Below, one piece after another: positions 10,515-22,537 of a stretch of 64,000 nt of DNA; the stretch's first letter is position 1, and each line of letters opens with the position of its first letter. The position numbers and the translations under genes are program-made. The notes beneath the pieces were generated by a model. That model was not told the origin of the DNA and searched no databases. It saw nothing but the letters and a program-made list of their open reading frames with translations. The stretch lies in contig JBBELK010000213.1 of assembly GCA_037783545.1 (NCBI GenBank), positions 248,001 through 312,000 of the forward strand. Direction: 5' to 3'. Source of the DNA: Henricia sp. BOLD:AAB3569. Taxonomy: Eukaryota; Echinodermata; Asteroidea; Spinulosida; Echinasteridae.

Positions 10515-11740
10515 TGCGCATGCTCAGTCTTGTTTGGGACGGGAATTTGGTCAAAGTGTGGTCCAAACGTCGACAAATTTGGAAGTCAATAAATTGTCCG
10601 ACGCACTTCCAATTTTGCATGCTCCAAACAGTATATATTCCGCACTTGTCCTGAAAAATTGACAGATTTTCGCCGGGAAATGGCCGAGAAATTTCAGAGT
10701 TTAGGGAAAACTGGTCTCGGGCTTCCTGCCTACTCTGCAGACCGTGGCTGTCCGTGTACTCCAGATCACCCGTGCCCATGCTCAGTCTTGTCTGGGACGG
10801 GAATTTGGTCAAAGTGTGGTCCAAACGTCGGCAAATTTGGAAGTCAATAAATGTTCAGACGCATTTCAAATTTTGCATGCTCCAAACAGTCTATATTCCG
10901 CACTTGTCCTGACAAATTGACAGACTTTCGCCGGGAAATGGCCGATAAATTTCAGAGTTTAGGCAAAACTGGGCTCGGGCTTCCTGCCTGCTCTGCAGAC
11001 CGTGGCTGTCCGTGTACTCCTGATCACTTGTGCGCATGCTCAGTCTCGTTTGGGACGGGAATTTGGTCAAAGTGTGGTCTAAACGTCGGCAAATTTGGAA
11101 GTCAAGAAATTTTCCGACGAACTTCAAATTTTGCATGCTCCAAACAGTCTATATTCCGCACTTGTCCTGAAAAATTGACAGACTTTCGCCTGGAAATGGC
11201 CGAGAAATTTCAGAGTTTAGGGAAAACTAGGCTCGGGCTTCCTGCCTGCTCTGCAGACAGTGGCTGTCCGTGTACTCCTGATCACTCGTGCGCATGCTCA
11301 GTCTTGTTTGGGACGGGAATTTGGTCAAAGTGTGGTCCAAACGTCGGCAAATTTGGAAGTCAAGAAATTTTCCGACGCACTTCAAATTTTGCTTGCTCCA
11401 AACAGCCTATATTCCGCACTTGTCCTGAAAAATTGACAGACTTTCGCTGGGAAATGGCCGAGAAATTTCAGAGTTTAGGGAAAACTGGGCTCGGGCTTCC
11501 TGCCTGCTCTGCAGACCGTGGCTGTCCGTGTACTCCTGACTCGTGTGCATGCTCAGTCTTGTTTGGGACGGGAATTTGGTCAAAGTGTGGTCCAAACGTC
11601 GGCAAATTTGGAAGTCAAGAAATTTTCCGACGAACTTCAAATTTTGCATGCTCCAAACAGTGTATATTCCGCACTTGTCCTGAAAAATGTACAGACTTTC
11701 GCCGGGAAATGGCCGAGAAATTTCAGAGTTTAGGGAAAAC
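10445..11740 (+). repeat. block duplicated from 3,340 bp upstream, copy 2
   Basis: Second copy of 7,105-8,400. Small differences show divergence after duplication: CCAGATAACC versus CCAGATCACC, TTTGGGACGG versus TCTGGGACGG, and CAGACCG versus CAGACAG near 11,256. Confidence 0.8.
10712..11625 (+). repeat. four-monomer segment repeated at +1,029 bp, copy 1
   Basis: Begins at the rare TGGTCTCGGGCTTCCTGCC(T)ACTC monomer with CCAGATCACCCGTGCCC and matches 11,741-12,654. Private differences include AAATGTTCAGACG here versus AAATTTTCAGACG there. Confidence 0.8.
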
Positions 11741-12654
11741 TGGTCTCGGGCTTCCTGCCTACTCTGCAGACCGTGGCTGTCCGTGTACTCCAGATCACCC
11801 GTGCCCATGCTCAGTCTTGTTTGGGACGGGAATTTGGTCAAAGTGTGGTCCAAACGTCGGCAAATTTGGAAGTCAATAAATTTTCAGACGCATTTCAAAT
11901 TTTGCATGCTCCAAACAGTCTATATTCCGCACTTGTCCTGACAAATTGACAGACTTTCGCCGGGAAATGGCCGATAAATTTCAGAGTTTAGGGAAAACTG
12001 GGCTCGGGCTTCCTGCCTGCTCTGCAGACCGTGGCTGTCCGTGTACTCCTGATCACTTGTGCGCATGCTCAGTCTCGTTTGGGACGGGAATTTGGTCAAA
12101 GTGTGGTCCAAACGTCGGCAAATTTGGAAGTCAAGAAATTTTCCGACGAACTTCAAATTGTGCATGCTCCAAACAGTCTATATTCCGCACTTGTCCTGAA
12201 AAATTGACAGACTTTCGCCTGGAAATGGCCGAGAAATTTCAGAGTTTAGGGAAAACTAGGCTCGGGCTTCCTGCCTGCTCTGCAGACCGTGGCTGTCCGT
12301 GTACTCCTGATCACTCGTGCGCATGCTCAGTCTTGTTTGGGACGGGAATTTGGTCAAAGTGTGGTCCAAACGTCGGCAAATTTGGAAGTCAAGAAATTTT
12401 CCGACGCACTTCAAATTTTGCTTGCTCCAAACAGCCTATATTCCGCACTTGTCCTGAAAAATTGACAGACTTTCGCTGGGAAATGGCCGAGAAATTTCAG
12501 AGTTTAGGGAAAACTGGGCTCGGGCTTCCTGCCTGCTCTGCAGACCGTGGCTGTCCGTGTACTCCTGACTCGTGTGCATGCTCAGTCTTGTTTGGGACGG
12601 GAATTTGGTCAAAGTGTGGTCCAAACGTCGGCAAATTTGGAAGTCAAGAAATTT
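11741..12654 (+). repeat. four-monomer segment repeated from -1,029 bp, copy 2
   Basis: Second copy of 10,712-11,625. It is followed by two near-identical monomers with CTCGTGTGCATGC, one of which carries TTCGCTAGGAAATGG, a change not seen elsewhere. Confidence 0.8.
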
Positions 12655-14828
12655 TCCGACGCACTTCAAATTTTGCTTGCTCCAAACAGCCTATATTCCG
12701 CACTTGTCCTGAAAAATTGACAGACTTTCGCTAGGAAATGGCCGAGAAATTTCAGAGTTTAGGGAAAACTGGGCTCGGGCTTCTTGCCTGCTCTGCAGAC
12801 CGTGGCTGTCCGTGTACTCCTGACTCGTGTGCATGCTCAGTCTTGTTTGGGACGGGAATTTGGTCAAAGTGTGGTCCAAACGTCGGCAAATTTGGAAGTC
12901 AATAAATTTTCCGACGCACTTCAAATTTTGCATGCTCCAAACAGTCTATATTCCGCACTTGTCCTGAAAAATTGACAGACTTTCGCCGGGAAATGGCCGA
13001 GAAATTTCAGAGTTTAGGGAAAACTGGGCTCGGGCTTCCTACTGCTCTGCAGGCCGTGGCTGTCCGTGTACTCCTGATCACTCGTGCGCATGCTCAGTCT
13101 TGTTTGGGACGGGAATTTGGTCAAAGTGTGGTCCAAACGTCGGCAAATTTGGAAGTCAAGAAATTTTCCGATGAACTTCAAATTTTGCATGCTCCAAACA
13201 GTGTATATTCCGCACTTGTCCTGAAAAATGTACAGACTTTCGCCGGGAAATGGCCGAGAAATTTCAGAGTTTAGGGAAAACTGGGCTCGGGCTTCCTGCC
13301 TGCTCTGCAGACCGTGGCTGTGCGTGGTACTCCTGATCACTCGTGCGCATGCTCAGTCTTGTTTGGGATGGGAATTTGGTCAAAGTGTGGTCTAAACGTC
13401 GGCAAATTTGGAAGTCAAGACTTTTTCCGACGAACTTCAAATTTTGCATGCTCCAAACAGTGTATATTCCGCACTTGTCCTGAAAAATGTACAGACTTTA
13501 GCCTGGAAATGGCCGAGAAATTTCAGAGTTTAGTGAAAACTGGGCTCGGGCTTCCTGCCTGCTCTGCAGACCGTGGCTGTCCGTGTACTCCTGACTCGTG
13601 CGCATGCTCAGTCTTGTTTGGGACGGGAATTTGGTCAAAGTGTGGTCCAAACGTCGGCAAATTTGGAAGTCAAGAAATTTTCCGACGCACTTCAAATTTT
13701 GCTTGCTCCAAACAGCCTATATTCCGCACTTGTCCTGAAAAATTGACAGACTTTCGCCGGGAAATGGCCGAGAAATTTCAGAGTTTAGGGAAAAGTGGGC
13801 TCGGGCTTCCTGCCTGCTCTGCAGACCGTGGCTGTGCGTGGTACTCCTGATCACTCGTGCGCATGCTCAGTCTTGTTTGGGACGGGAATTTGGTCAAAGT
13901 GTGGTCCAAACGTCGGCAAATTTGAAAGTCAAGAAATTTTCCGACGAACTTCAAATTTTGCATGATCCAAACAGTCTATATTCCGCACTTGTCCTGAAAA
14001 TGTACAGACTTTCGCCAGGAAATGGCCGAGAAATTTCAGAGTTTAGGGAAAACTGGTCCCTGGCTTCCTGCCTGCTCTGCAGACCGTGGCTGTCCGTGTA
14101 CTCCTGATCACTCGTGCGCATGCTCGGTCTTGTTTGGGACGGAAATTTGGTCAAAGTGTGGTCTAAACGTCGGCAAATTTGGAAGTCAAGAAATTTTCCG
14201 ACGAACTTCAAATTGTGCATGCTCCAAACAGTGTATATTCCGCACTTGTCCTGAAAAATGTACAGACTTTCGCCGGGAAATGGCCGAGAAATTTCAGAGT
14301 TTAGTGAAAACTGGGCTCGGGCTTCCTGCCTGCTCTGCAGACCGTGGCTGTCCGTGTACTCCTGATCACTCGTGCGCATGCTCAGTCTTGTTTGGGATGG
14401 GAATTTGGTCAAAGTGTGGTCCAAACGTCGGCAAATTTGGAAGTCAATAAATTTTCCGACGCACTTCCAATTTTGCATGCTCCAAACAGTCTATATTCCG
14501 CACTTGTCCTGAAAATTTGACAGACTTTCGCCGGGAAATGGCCGAGAAATTTCAGAGTTTAGGGAAAACTGGGCTCGGGCTTCCTACTGCTCTGCAGACC
14601 GTGGCTGTCCGTGCACTCCTGACTCGTGCGCATGCTCAGTCTTGTTTGGGACGGGAATTTGGTCAAAGTGTGGTCCAAACGTCGGCAAATTTGAAAGTCA
14701 AGAAATTTTCCGACGCACTTCAAATTTTGCATGCTCCAAACAGTCTATATTCCGCACTTGTCCTGAAAAATTGACAGACTTTCGCCGGGAAGTGGCCGAG
14801 AAATTTCAGAGTTTAGGGAAAACTGGGC

Positions 14829-15087
14829 TCGGGCTTCCTGCCTGCTCTGCAGACCGTGGCTGTGCGTGGTACTCCTGATCACTCGTGCGCATCCTCAGTC
14901 TTGTTTGGGACGGGAATTTGGTCAAAGTGTGGTCTAAACGTCGGCAAATTTGGAAGTCAAGAAATTTTCCGACGAACTTCAAATTGTGCATGCTCCAAAC
15001 AGTGTATATTCCGCACTTGTCCTGAAAAATGTACAGACTTTCGCCGGGAAATGGCCGAGAAATTTCAGAGTTTAGTGAAAACTGGGC
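14829..15087 (+). repeat. reference monomer, 259-bp class (GTGCGTGGTACTCC variant)
   Basis: Reads GCTGTGCGTGGTACTCCTG where the common form reads GCTGTCCGTGTACTCCTG, a gain of 1 bp, and also carries the ATC insertion, so it is 259 bp long. This allele is the diagnostic mark of the 3-monomer HOR in region 3 and recurs in region 4. Confidence 0.93.
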
Positions 15088-15576
15088 TCGGGCTTCCTGC
15101 CTGCTCTGCAGACCGTGGCTGTCCGTGTACTCCTGATCACTCGTGCGCATGCTCAGTCTTGTTTGGGATGGGAATTTGGTCAAAGTGTGATCCAAACGTC
15201 GGCAAATTTGGAAGTCAATAAATTTTCCGACGCACTTCCAATTTTGCATGCTCCAAACAGTCTATATTCCGCACTTGTCCTGAAAATTTGACAGACTTTC
15301 GCCGGGAAATGGCCGAGAAATGTCAGAGTTTAGGGAAAACTGGGCTCGGGCTTCCTACTGCTCTGCAGACCGTGGCTGTCCGTGCACTCCTGACTCGTGC
15401 GCATGCTCAGTCTTGTTTGGGACGGGAATTTGGTCAAAGTGTGGTCCAAACGTCGGCAAATTTGAAAGTCAAGAAATTTTCCGACGCACTTCAAATTTTG
15501 CATGCTCCAAACAGTCTATATTCCGCACTTGTCCTGAAAAATTGACAGACTTTCGCCGGGAAGTGGCCGAGAAATT

Positions 15577-16348
15577 TCAGAGTTTAGGGAAAACTGGGCT
15601 CGGGCTTCCTGCCTGCTCTGCAGACCGTGGCTGTGCGTGGTACTCCTGATCACTCGTGCGCATCCTCAGTCTTGTTTGGGACGGGAATTTGGTCAAAGTG
15701 TGGTCTAAACGTCGGCAAATTTGGAAGTCAATAAATTTTCCGACGAACTTCAAATTGTGCATGCTCCAAACAGTGTATATTCCGCACTTGTCCTGAAAAA
15801 TGTACAGACTTTCGCCGGGAAATGGCCGAGAAATTTCAGAGTTTAGTGAAAACTGGGCTCGGGCTTCCTGCCTGCTCTGCAGACCGTGGCTGTCCGTGTA
15901 CTCCTGACTCGTGCGCATGCTCAGTCTTGTTTGGGACGGGAATTTGGTCAAAGTGTGGTCTAAACGTCGGCAAATTTGGAAGTCAAGAAATGTTCCGACG
16001 AACTTCAAATTGTGCATGCTCCAAACAGTGTATATTCCGCACTTGTCCTGAAAAATGTACAGACTTTCGCCGGGAAATGGCCGAGAAATTTCAGAGTTTA
16101 GTGAAAACTGGGCTCGGGCTTCCTGCCTGCTCTGCAGACCGTGGCTGTCCGTGTACTCCTGATCACTCGTGCGCATGCTCAGTCTTGTTTGGGACGGGAA
16201 TTTGGTCAAAGTGTGGTCCAAACGTCGGCAAATTTGGAAGTCAATAAATTTTCCGACGCACTTCCAATTTTGCATGTTCCAAACAGTCTATATTCCGCAC
16301 TTGTCCTGAAAAATTGACAGACTTTCGCCGGGAAGTGGCCGATAAATT
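15577..16348 (+). repeat. 772-bp trimer, copy 1 of an apparently identical tandem pair
   Basis: I see no difference between 15,577-16,348 and 16,349-17,120 apart from the shared edge (GAGAAAT/GATAAAT). This is the most recent-looking duplication in region 3, or an assembly duplication. Confidence 0.85.
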
Positions 16349-17120
16349 TCAGAGTTTAGGGAAAACTGGGCTCGGGCTTCCTGCCTGCTCTGCAGACCGT
16401 GGCTGTGCGTGGTACTCCTGATCACTCGTGCGCATCCTCAGTCTTGTTTGGGACGGGAATTTGGTCAAAGTGTGGTCTAAACGTCGGCAAATTTGGAAGT
16501 CAATAAATTTTCCGACGAACTTCAAATTGTGCATGCTCCAAACAGTGTATATTCCGCACTTGTCCTGAAAAATGTACAGACTTTCGCCGGGAAATGGCCG
16601 AGAAATTTCAGAGTTTAGTGAAAACTGGGCTCGGGCTTCCTGCCTGCTCTGCAGACCGTGGCTGTCCGTGTACTCCTGACTCGTGCGCATGCTCAGTCTT
16701 GTTTGGGACGGGAATTTGGTCAAAGTGTGGTCTAAACGTCGGCAAATTTGGAAGTCAAGAAATGTTCCGACGAACTTCAAATTGTGCATGCTCCAAACAG
16801 TGTATATTCCGCACTTGTCCTGAAAAATGTACAGACTTTCGCCGGGAAATGGCCGAGAAATTTCAGAGTTTAGTGAAAACTGGGCTCGGGCTTCCTGCCT
16901 GCTCTGCAGACCGTGGCTGTCCGTGTACTCCTGATCACTCGTGCGCATGCTCAGTCTTGTTTGGGACGGGAATTTGGTCAAAGTGTGGTCCAAACGTCGG
17001 CAAATTTGGAAGTCAATAAATTTTCCGACGCACTTCCAATTTTGCATGTTCCAAACAGTCTATATTCCGCACTTGTCCTGAAAAATTGACAGACTTTCGC
17101 CGGGAAGTGGCCGATAAATT
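16349..17120 (+). repeat. 772-bp trimer, copy 2 of an apparently identical tandem pair
   Basis: Second copy, including the distinctive GCATGTTCCAAAC and AAATGTTCCGACG alleles. The block 14,829-16,335 then reappears 2,315 bp on (17,144-18,650), and much of it again at +4,116 bp. Confidence 0.85.
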
Positions 17121-20100
17121 TCAGAGTTTAGGGAAAACTGGGCTCGGGCTTCCTGCCTGCTCTGCAGACCGTGGCTGTGCGTGGTACTCCTGATCACTCG
17201 TGCGCATCCTCAGTCTTGTTTGGGACGGGAATTTGGTCAAAGTGTGGTCTAAACGTCGGCAAATTTGGAAGTCAAGAAATTTTCCGACGAACTTCAAATT
17301 GTGCATGCTCCAAACAGTGTATATTCCGCACTTGTCCTGAAAAATGTACAGACTTTCGCCGGGAAATGGCCGAGAAATTTCAGAGTTTAGTGAAAACTGG
17401 GCTCGGGCTTCCTGCCTGCTCTGCAGACCGTGGCTGTCCGTGTACTCCTGATCACTCGTGCGCATGCTCAGTCTTGTTTGGGATGGGAATTTGGTCAAAG
17501 TGTGGTCCAAACGTCGGCAAATTTGGAAGTCAATAAATTTTCCGACGCACTTCCAATTTTGCATGCTCCAAACAGTCTATATTCCGCACTTGTCCTGAAA
17601 ATTTGACAGACTTTCGCCGGGAAATGGCCGAGAAATGTCAGAGTTTAGGGAAAACTGGGCTCGGGCTTCCTACTGCTCTGCAGACCGTGGCTGTCCGTGC
17701 ACTCCTGACTCGTGCGCATGCTCAGTCTTGTTTGGGACGGGAATTTGGTCAAAGTGTGGTCCAAACGTCGGCAAATTTGAAAGTCAAGAAATTTTCCGAC
17801 GCACTTCAAATTTTGCATGCTCCAAACAGTCTATATTCCGCACTTGTCCTGAAAAATTGACAGACTTTCGCCGGGAAGTGGCCGAGAAATTTCAGAGTTT
17901 AGGGAAAACTGGGCTCGGGCTTCCTGCCTGCTCTGCAGACCGTGGCTGTGCGTGGTACTCCTGATCACTCGTGCGCATCCTCAGTCTTGTTTGGGACGGG
18001 AATTTGGTCAAAGTGTGGTCTAAACGTCGGCAAATTTGGAAGTCAATAAATTTTCCGACGAACTTCAAATTGTGCATGCTCCAAACAGTGTATATTCCGC
18101 ACTTGTCCTGAAAAATGTACAGACTTTCGCCGGGAAATGGCCGAGAAATTTCAGAGTTTAGTGAAAACTGGGCTCGGGCTTCCTGCCTGCTCTGCAGACC
18201 GTGGCTGTCCGTGTACTCCTGACTCGTGCGCATGCTCAGTCTTGTTTGGGACGGGAATTTGGTCAAAGTGTGGTCTAAACGTCGGCAAATTTGGAAGTCA
18301 AGAAATGTTCCGACGAACTTCAAATTGTGCATGCTCCAAACAGTGTATATTCCGCACTTGTCCTGAAAAATGTACAGACTTTCGCCGGGAAATGGCCGAG
18401 AAATTTCAGAGTTTAGTGAAAACTGGGCTCGGGCTTCCTGCCTGCTCTGCAGACCGTGGCTGTCCGTGTACTCCTGATCACTCGTGCGCATGCTCAGTCT
18501 TGTTTGGGACGGGAATTTGGTCAAAGTGTGGTCCAAACGTCGGCAAATTTGGAAGTCAATAAATTTTCCGACGCACTTCCAATTTTGCATGTTCCAAACA
18601 GTCTATATTCCGCACTTGTCCTGAAAAATTGACAGACTTTCGCCGGGAAGTGGCCGAGAAATTTCAGAGTTTAGGGAAAACTGGGCTCGGGCTTCCTGCC
18701 TGCTCTGCAGACCGTGGCTGTGCGTGGTACTCCTGATCACTCGTGCGCATGCTCAGTCTTGTTTGGGACGGGAATTTGGTCAAAGTGTGGTCCAAACGTC
18801 GGCAAATTTGAAAGTCAAGAAATTTTCCGACGCACTTCAAATTTTGCATGCTCCAAACAGTGTATATTCCGCACTTGTCCTGAAAAATGTACAGACTTTC
18901 GCCGGGAAATGGCCGAGAAATTTCAGAGTTTAGTGAAAACTGGGCTCGGGCTTCCTGCCTGCTCTGCAGACCGTGGCTGTCCGTGTACTCCTGATCACTC
19001 GTGCGCATGCTCAGTCTTGTTTGGGACGGGAATTTGGTCAAAGTGTGGTCCAAACGTCGGCAAATTTGGAAGTCAATAAATTTTCCGACGCACTTCCAAT
19101 TTTGCATGCTCCAAACAGTGTATATTCCGCACTTGTCCTGAAAAATGTACAGACTTTCGCCGGGAAATGGCCGAGAAATTTCAGAGTTTAGTGAAAACTG
19201 GGCTCGGGCTTCCTGCCTGCTCTGCAGACCGTGGCTGTCCGTGTACTCCTGATCACTCGTGCGCATGCTCAGTCTTGTTTGGGATGGGAATTTGGTCAAA
19301 GTGTGATCCAAACGTCGGCAAATTTGGAAGTCAATAAATTTTCCGACGCACTTCCAATTTTGCATGCTCCAAACAGTCTATATTCCGCACTTGTCCTGAA
19401 AATTTGACAGACTTTCGCCGGGAAATGGCCGAGAAATGTCAGAGTTTAGGGAAAACTGGGCTCGGGCTTCCTACTGCTCTGCAGACCGTGGCTGTCCGTG
19501 CACTCCTGACTCGTGCGCATGCTCAGTCTTGTTTGGGACGGGAATTTGGTCAAAGTGTGGTCCAAACGTCGGCAAATTTGAAAGTCAAGAAATTTTCCGA
19601 CGCACTTCAAATTTTGCATGCTCCAAACAGTCTATATTCCGCACTTGTCCTGAAAAATTGACAGACTTTCGCCGGGAAGTGGCCGAGAAATTTCAGAGTT
19701 TAGGGAAAACTGGGCTCGGGCTTCCTGCCTGCTCTGCAGACCGTGGCTGTGCGTGGTACTCCTGATCACTCGTGCGCATCCTCAGTCTTGTTTGGGACGG
19801 GAATTTGGTCAAAGTGTGGTCTAAACGTCGGCAAATTTGGAAGTCAATAAATTTTCCGACGAACTTCAAATTGTGCATGCTCCAAACAGTGTATATTCCG
19901 CACTTGTCCTGAAAAATGTACAGACTTTCGCCGGGAAATGGCCGAGAAATTTCAGAGTTTAGTGAAAACTGGGCTCGGGCTTCCTGCCTGCTCTGCAGAC
20001 CGTGGCTGTCCGTGTACTCCTGACTCGTGCGCATGCTCAGTCTTGTTTGGGACGGGAATTTGGTCAAAGTGTGGTCTAAACGTCGGCAAATTTGGAAGTC

Positions 20101-22531
20101 AAGAAATGTTCCGACGAACTTCAAATTGTGCATGCTCCAAACAGTGTATATTCCGCACTTGTCCTGAAAAATGTACAGACTTTCGCCGGGAAATGGCCGA
20201 GAAATTTCAGAGTTTAGTGAAAACTGGGCTCGGGCTTCCTGCCTGCTCTGCAGACCGTGGCTGTCCGTGTACTCCTGATCACTCGTGCGCATGCTCAGTC
20301 TTGTTTGGGACGGGAATTTGGTCAAAGTGTGGTCCAAACGTCGGCAAATTTGGAAGTCAATAAATTTTCCGACGCACTTCCAATTTTGCATGTTCCATAC
20401 AGTCTATATTCCGCACTTGTCCTGAAAAATTGACAGACTTTCGCCGGGAAGTGGCCGAGAAATTTCAGAGTTTAGGGAAAACTGGGCTCGGGCTTCCTGC
20501 CTGCTCTGCAGACCGTGGCTGTGCGTGGTACTCCTGATCACTCGTGCGCATGCTCAGTCTTGTTTGGGACGGGAATTTGGTCAAAGTGTGGTCCAAACGT
20601 CGGCAAATTTGAAAGTCAAGAAATTTTCCGACGCACTTCAAATTTTGCATGCTCCAAACAGTGTATATTCCGCACTTGTCCTGAAAAAATGTACAGACTT
20701 TCGCCGGGAAATGGCCGAGAAATTTCAGAGTTTAGTGAAAACTGGGCTCGGGCTTCCTGCCTGCTCTGCAGACCGTGGCTGTCCGTGTACTCCTGATCAC
20801 TCGTGCGCATGCTCAGTCTTGTTTGGGACGGGAATTTGGTCAAAGTGTGGTCCAAACGTCGGCAAATTTGGAAGTCAATAAATTTTCCGACGCACTTCCA
20901 ATTTTGCATGCTCCAAACAGTCTATATTCCGCACTTGTCCTGAAAATTTGACAGACTTTCGCCGGGAAATGGCCGAGAAATTTCAGAGTTTAGGGAAAAC
21001 TGGGCTCGGGCTTCCTACTGCTCTGCAGACCGTGGCTGTCCGTGCACTCCTGACTCGTGCGCATGCTCAGTCTTGTTTTGGACGGGAATTTGGTCAAAGT
21101 GTGGTCCAAACGTCGGCAAATTTGAAAGTCAAGAAATTTTCCGACGCACTTCAAATTTTGCATGTTCCAAACAGTCTATATTCCGCACTTGTCCTGAAAA
21201 ATTGACAGACTTTCGCCGGGAAGTGGCCGAGAAATTTCAGAGTTTAGGGAAAACTGGGCTCGGGCTTCCTGCCTGCTCTGCAGACCGTGGCTGTGCGTGG
21301 TACTCCTGATCACTCGTGCGCATGCTCAGTCTTGTTTGGGACGGGAATTTGGTCAAAGTGTGGTCTAAACGTCGGCAAATTTGGAAGTCAAGAAATTTTC
21401 CGACGAACTTCAAATTGTGCATGCTCCAAACAGTGTATATTCCGCACTTGTCCTGAAAAATGTACAGACTTTCGCCGGGAAATGGCCGAGAAATTTCAGA
21501 GTTTAGTGAAAACTGGGCTCGGGCTTCCTGCCTGCTCTGCAGACCGTGGCTGTCCGTGTACTCCTGATCACTCGTGCGCATGCTCAGTCTTGTTTGGGAC
21601 GGGAATTTGGTCAAAGTGTGGTCCAAACGTCGGCAAATTTGGAAGTCAATAAATTTTCCGACGCACTTCCAATTTTGCATGCTCCAAACAGTCTATATTC
21701 CGCAATTGTCCTGAAAATTTGACAGACTTTCGCCGGGAAATGGCCGAGAAATTTCAGAGTTTAGGGAAAACTGGGCTCGGGCTTCCTACTGCTCTGCAGA
21801 CCGTGGCTGTCCGTGCACTCCTGACTCGTGCGCATGCTCAGTCTTGTTTGGGACGGGAATTTGGTCAAAGTGTGGTCCAAACGTCGGCAAATTTGAAAGT
21901 CAAGAAATTTTCCGACGCACTTCAAATTTTGCATGCTCCAAACAGTCTATATTCCGCACTTGTCCTGAAAAATTGACAGACTTTCGCCTGGAAATGGCCG
22001 AGAAATTTCAGAGTTTAGGGAAAACTAGGCTCGGGCCTCCTGCCTGCTCTGCAGACCGTGGCTGTCCGTGTACTCCTGATCACTCGTGCGCATGCTCAGT
22101 CTTGTTTGGGACGGGAATTTGGTCAAAGTGTGGTCCAAACGTCGGCAAATTTGAAAGTCAATAAATTTTCCGACGCACTTCCAATTTTGCATGCTCTAAA
22201 CAGTCTATATTCCGCACTTGTCCTGAAAAATTGACAGACATTCGCCGGGAAATGGCCGAGGAATTTCAGAGTTTAGGGAAAACTGGTCCCTGGCTTCCTG
22301 CCTGCTCTGCAGACCGTGGCTGTCCGTGTACTCCTGATCACTCGTGCGCATGCTCAGTCTTGTTTGGGACGGGAATTTGGTCAAAGTGTGGTCCAAACGT
22401 CCGCAAATTTGGAAGTCAAGAAATTTTCCGACGAACTTCAAATTTTGCATGCTCCAAACAGTCTATAGTCCGCACTTGTCCTGAAAAATGTACAGACTTT
22501 CGCCGGGAAATAGTCGAGAAATTTCAGAGTT

Positions 22532-22537
22532 TATAAA
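22532..22537 (+). other. TATAAA-bearing monomer variant, copy 1
   Basis: The normal GAGTTTAGGGAAAACTGG is altered to GAGTTTATAAAAAACTGG, creating TATAAA followed by an A-run. The same monomer has CTATAGTCCGC and GGAAATAGTCGAG. Resemblance to a TATA box is by sequence only. Confidence 0.4.

Larger units (their letters stand above)
7105..13260 (+). repeat. array region 2: mixed 255/258-bp domain
   Basis: About 24 monomers recognised by TTCGCCTGGAAATGG, TTCGCTGGGAAATGG, TGCTTGCTCCAAACAGCC, CTCAGTCTCGTTTGG and a rare CCAGATCACCCGTGCCC form (near 7,425, 10,770 and 11,790). Blocks recur at offsets of 770, 771, 1,029 and 3,340 bp. In this region runs of 255- and 258-bp units keep one frame open for long distances by chance (8,093-9,679 on +). 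Confidence 0.85.
13261..21985 (+). repeat. array region 3: 3-monomer HOR domain
   Basis: About 34 monomers marked by GTGCGTGGTACTCC, GTTTAGTGAAAACTGG, GTGCACTCCTGACTCG and GCGCATCCTCAG. The first 1.5 kb (13,261-14,800) is irregular, with one-off changes such as AAGACTTTTTCCG, GACGGAAATTTGG and CATGATCCAAAC. From 14,829 it settles into regular trimers. It ends where TTCGCCTGGAAATGG and GCTCGGGCCTCC appear near 21,985-22,035. Confidence 0.85.
14829..21985 (+). repeat. higher-order repeat, 3 monomers, 771-772 bp period
   Basis: The diagnostic TGTGCGTGGT occurs at 14861, 15632, 16404, 17176, 17947, 18719, 19748, 20520 and 21292. The intervals are 771, 772, 772, 771, 772, 1,029, 772 and 772 bp, so eight of the nine units are trimers and one (18,719-19,747) has gained a monomer. 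Within a unit the three monomers differ by fixed alleles; between units equivalent monomers are nearly identical, which is the definition of an HOR. Confidence 0.9.

Noticed and set aside
22532..22537. TATAAA variant as a real promoter
   Set aside because: It arose by substitution in one monomer lineage and was spread by block duplication. No associated start or gene can be seen.
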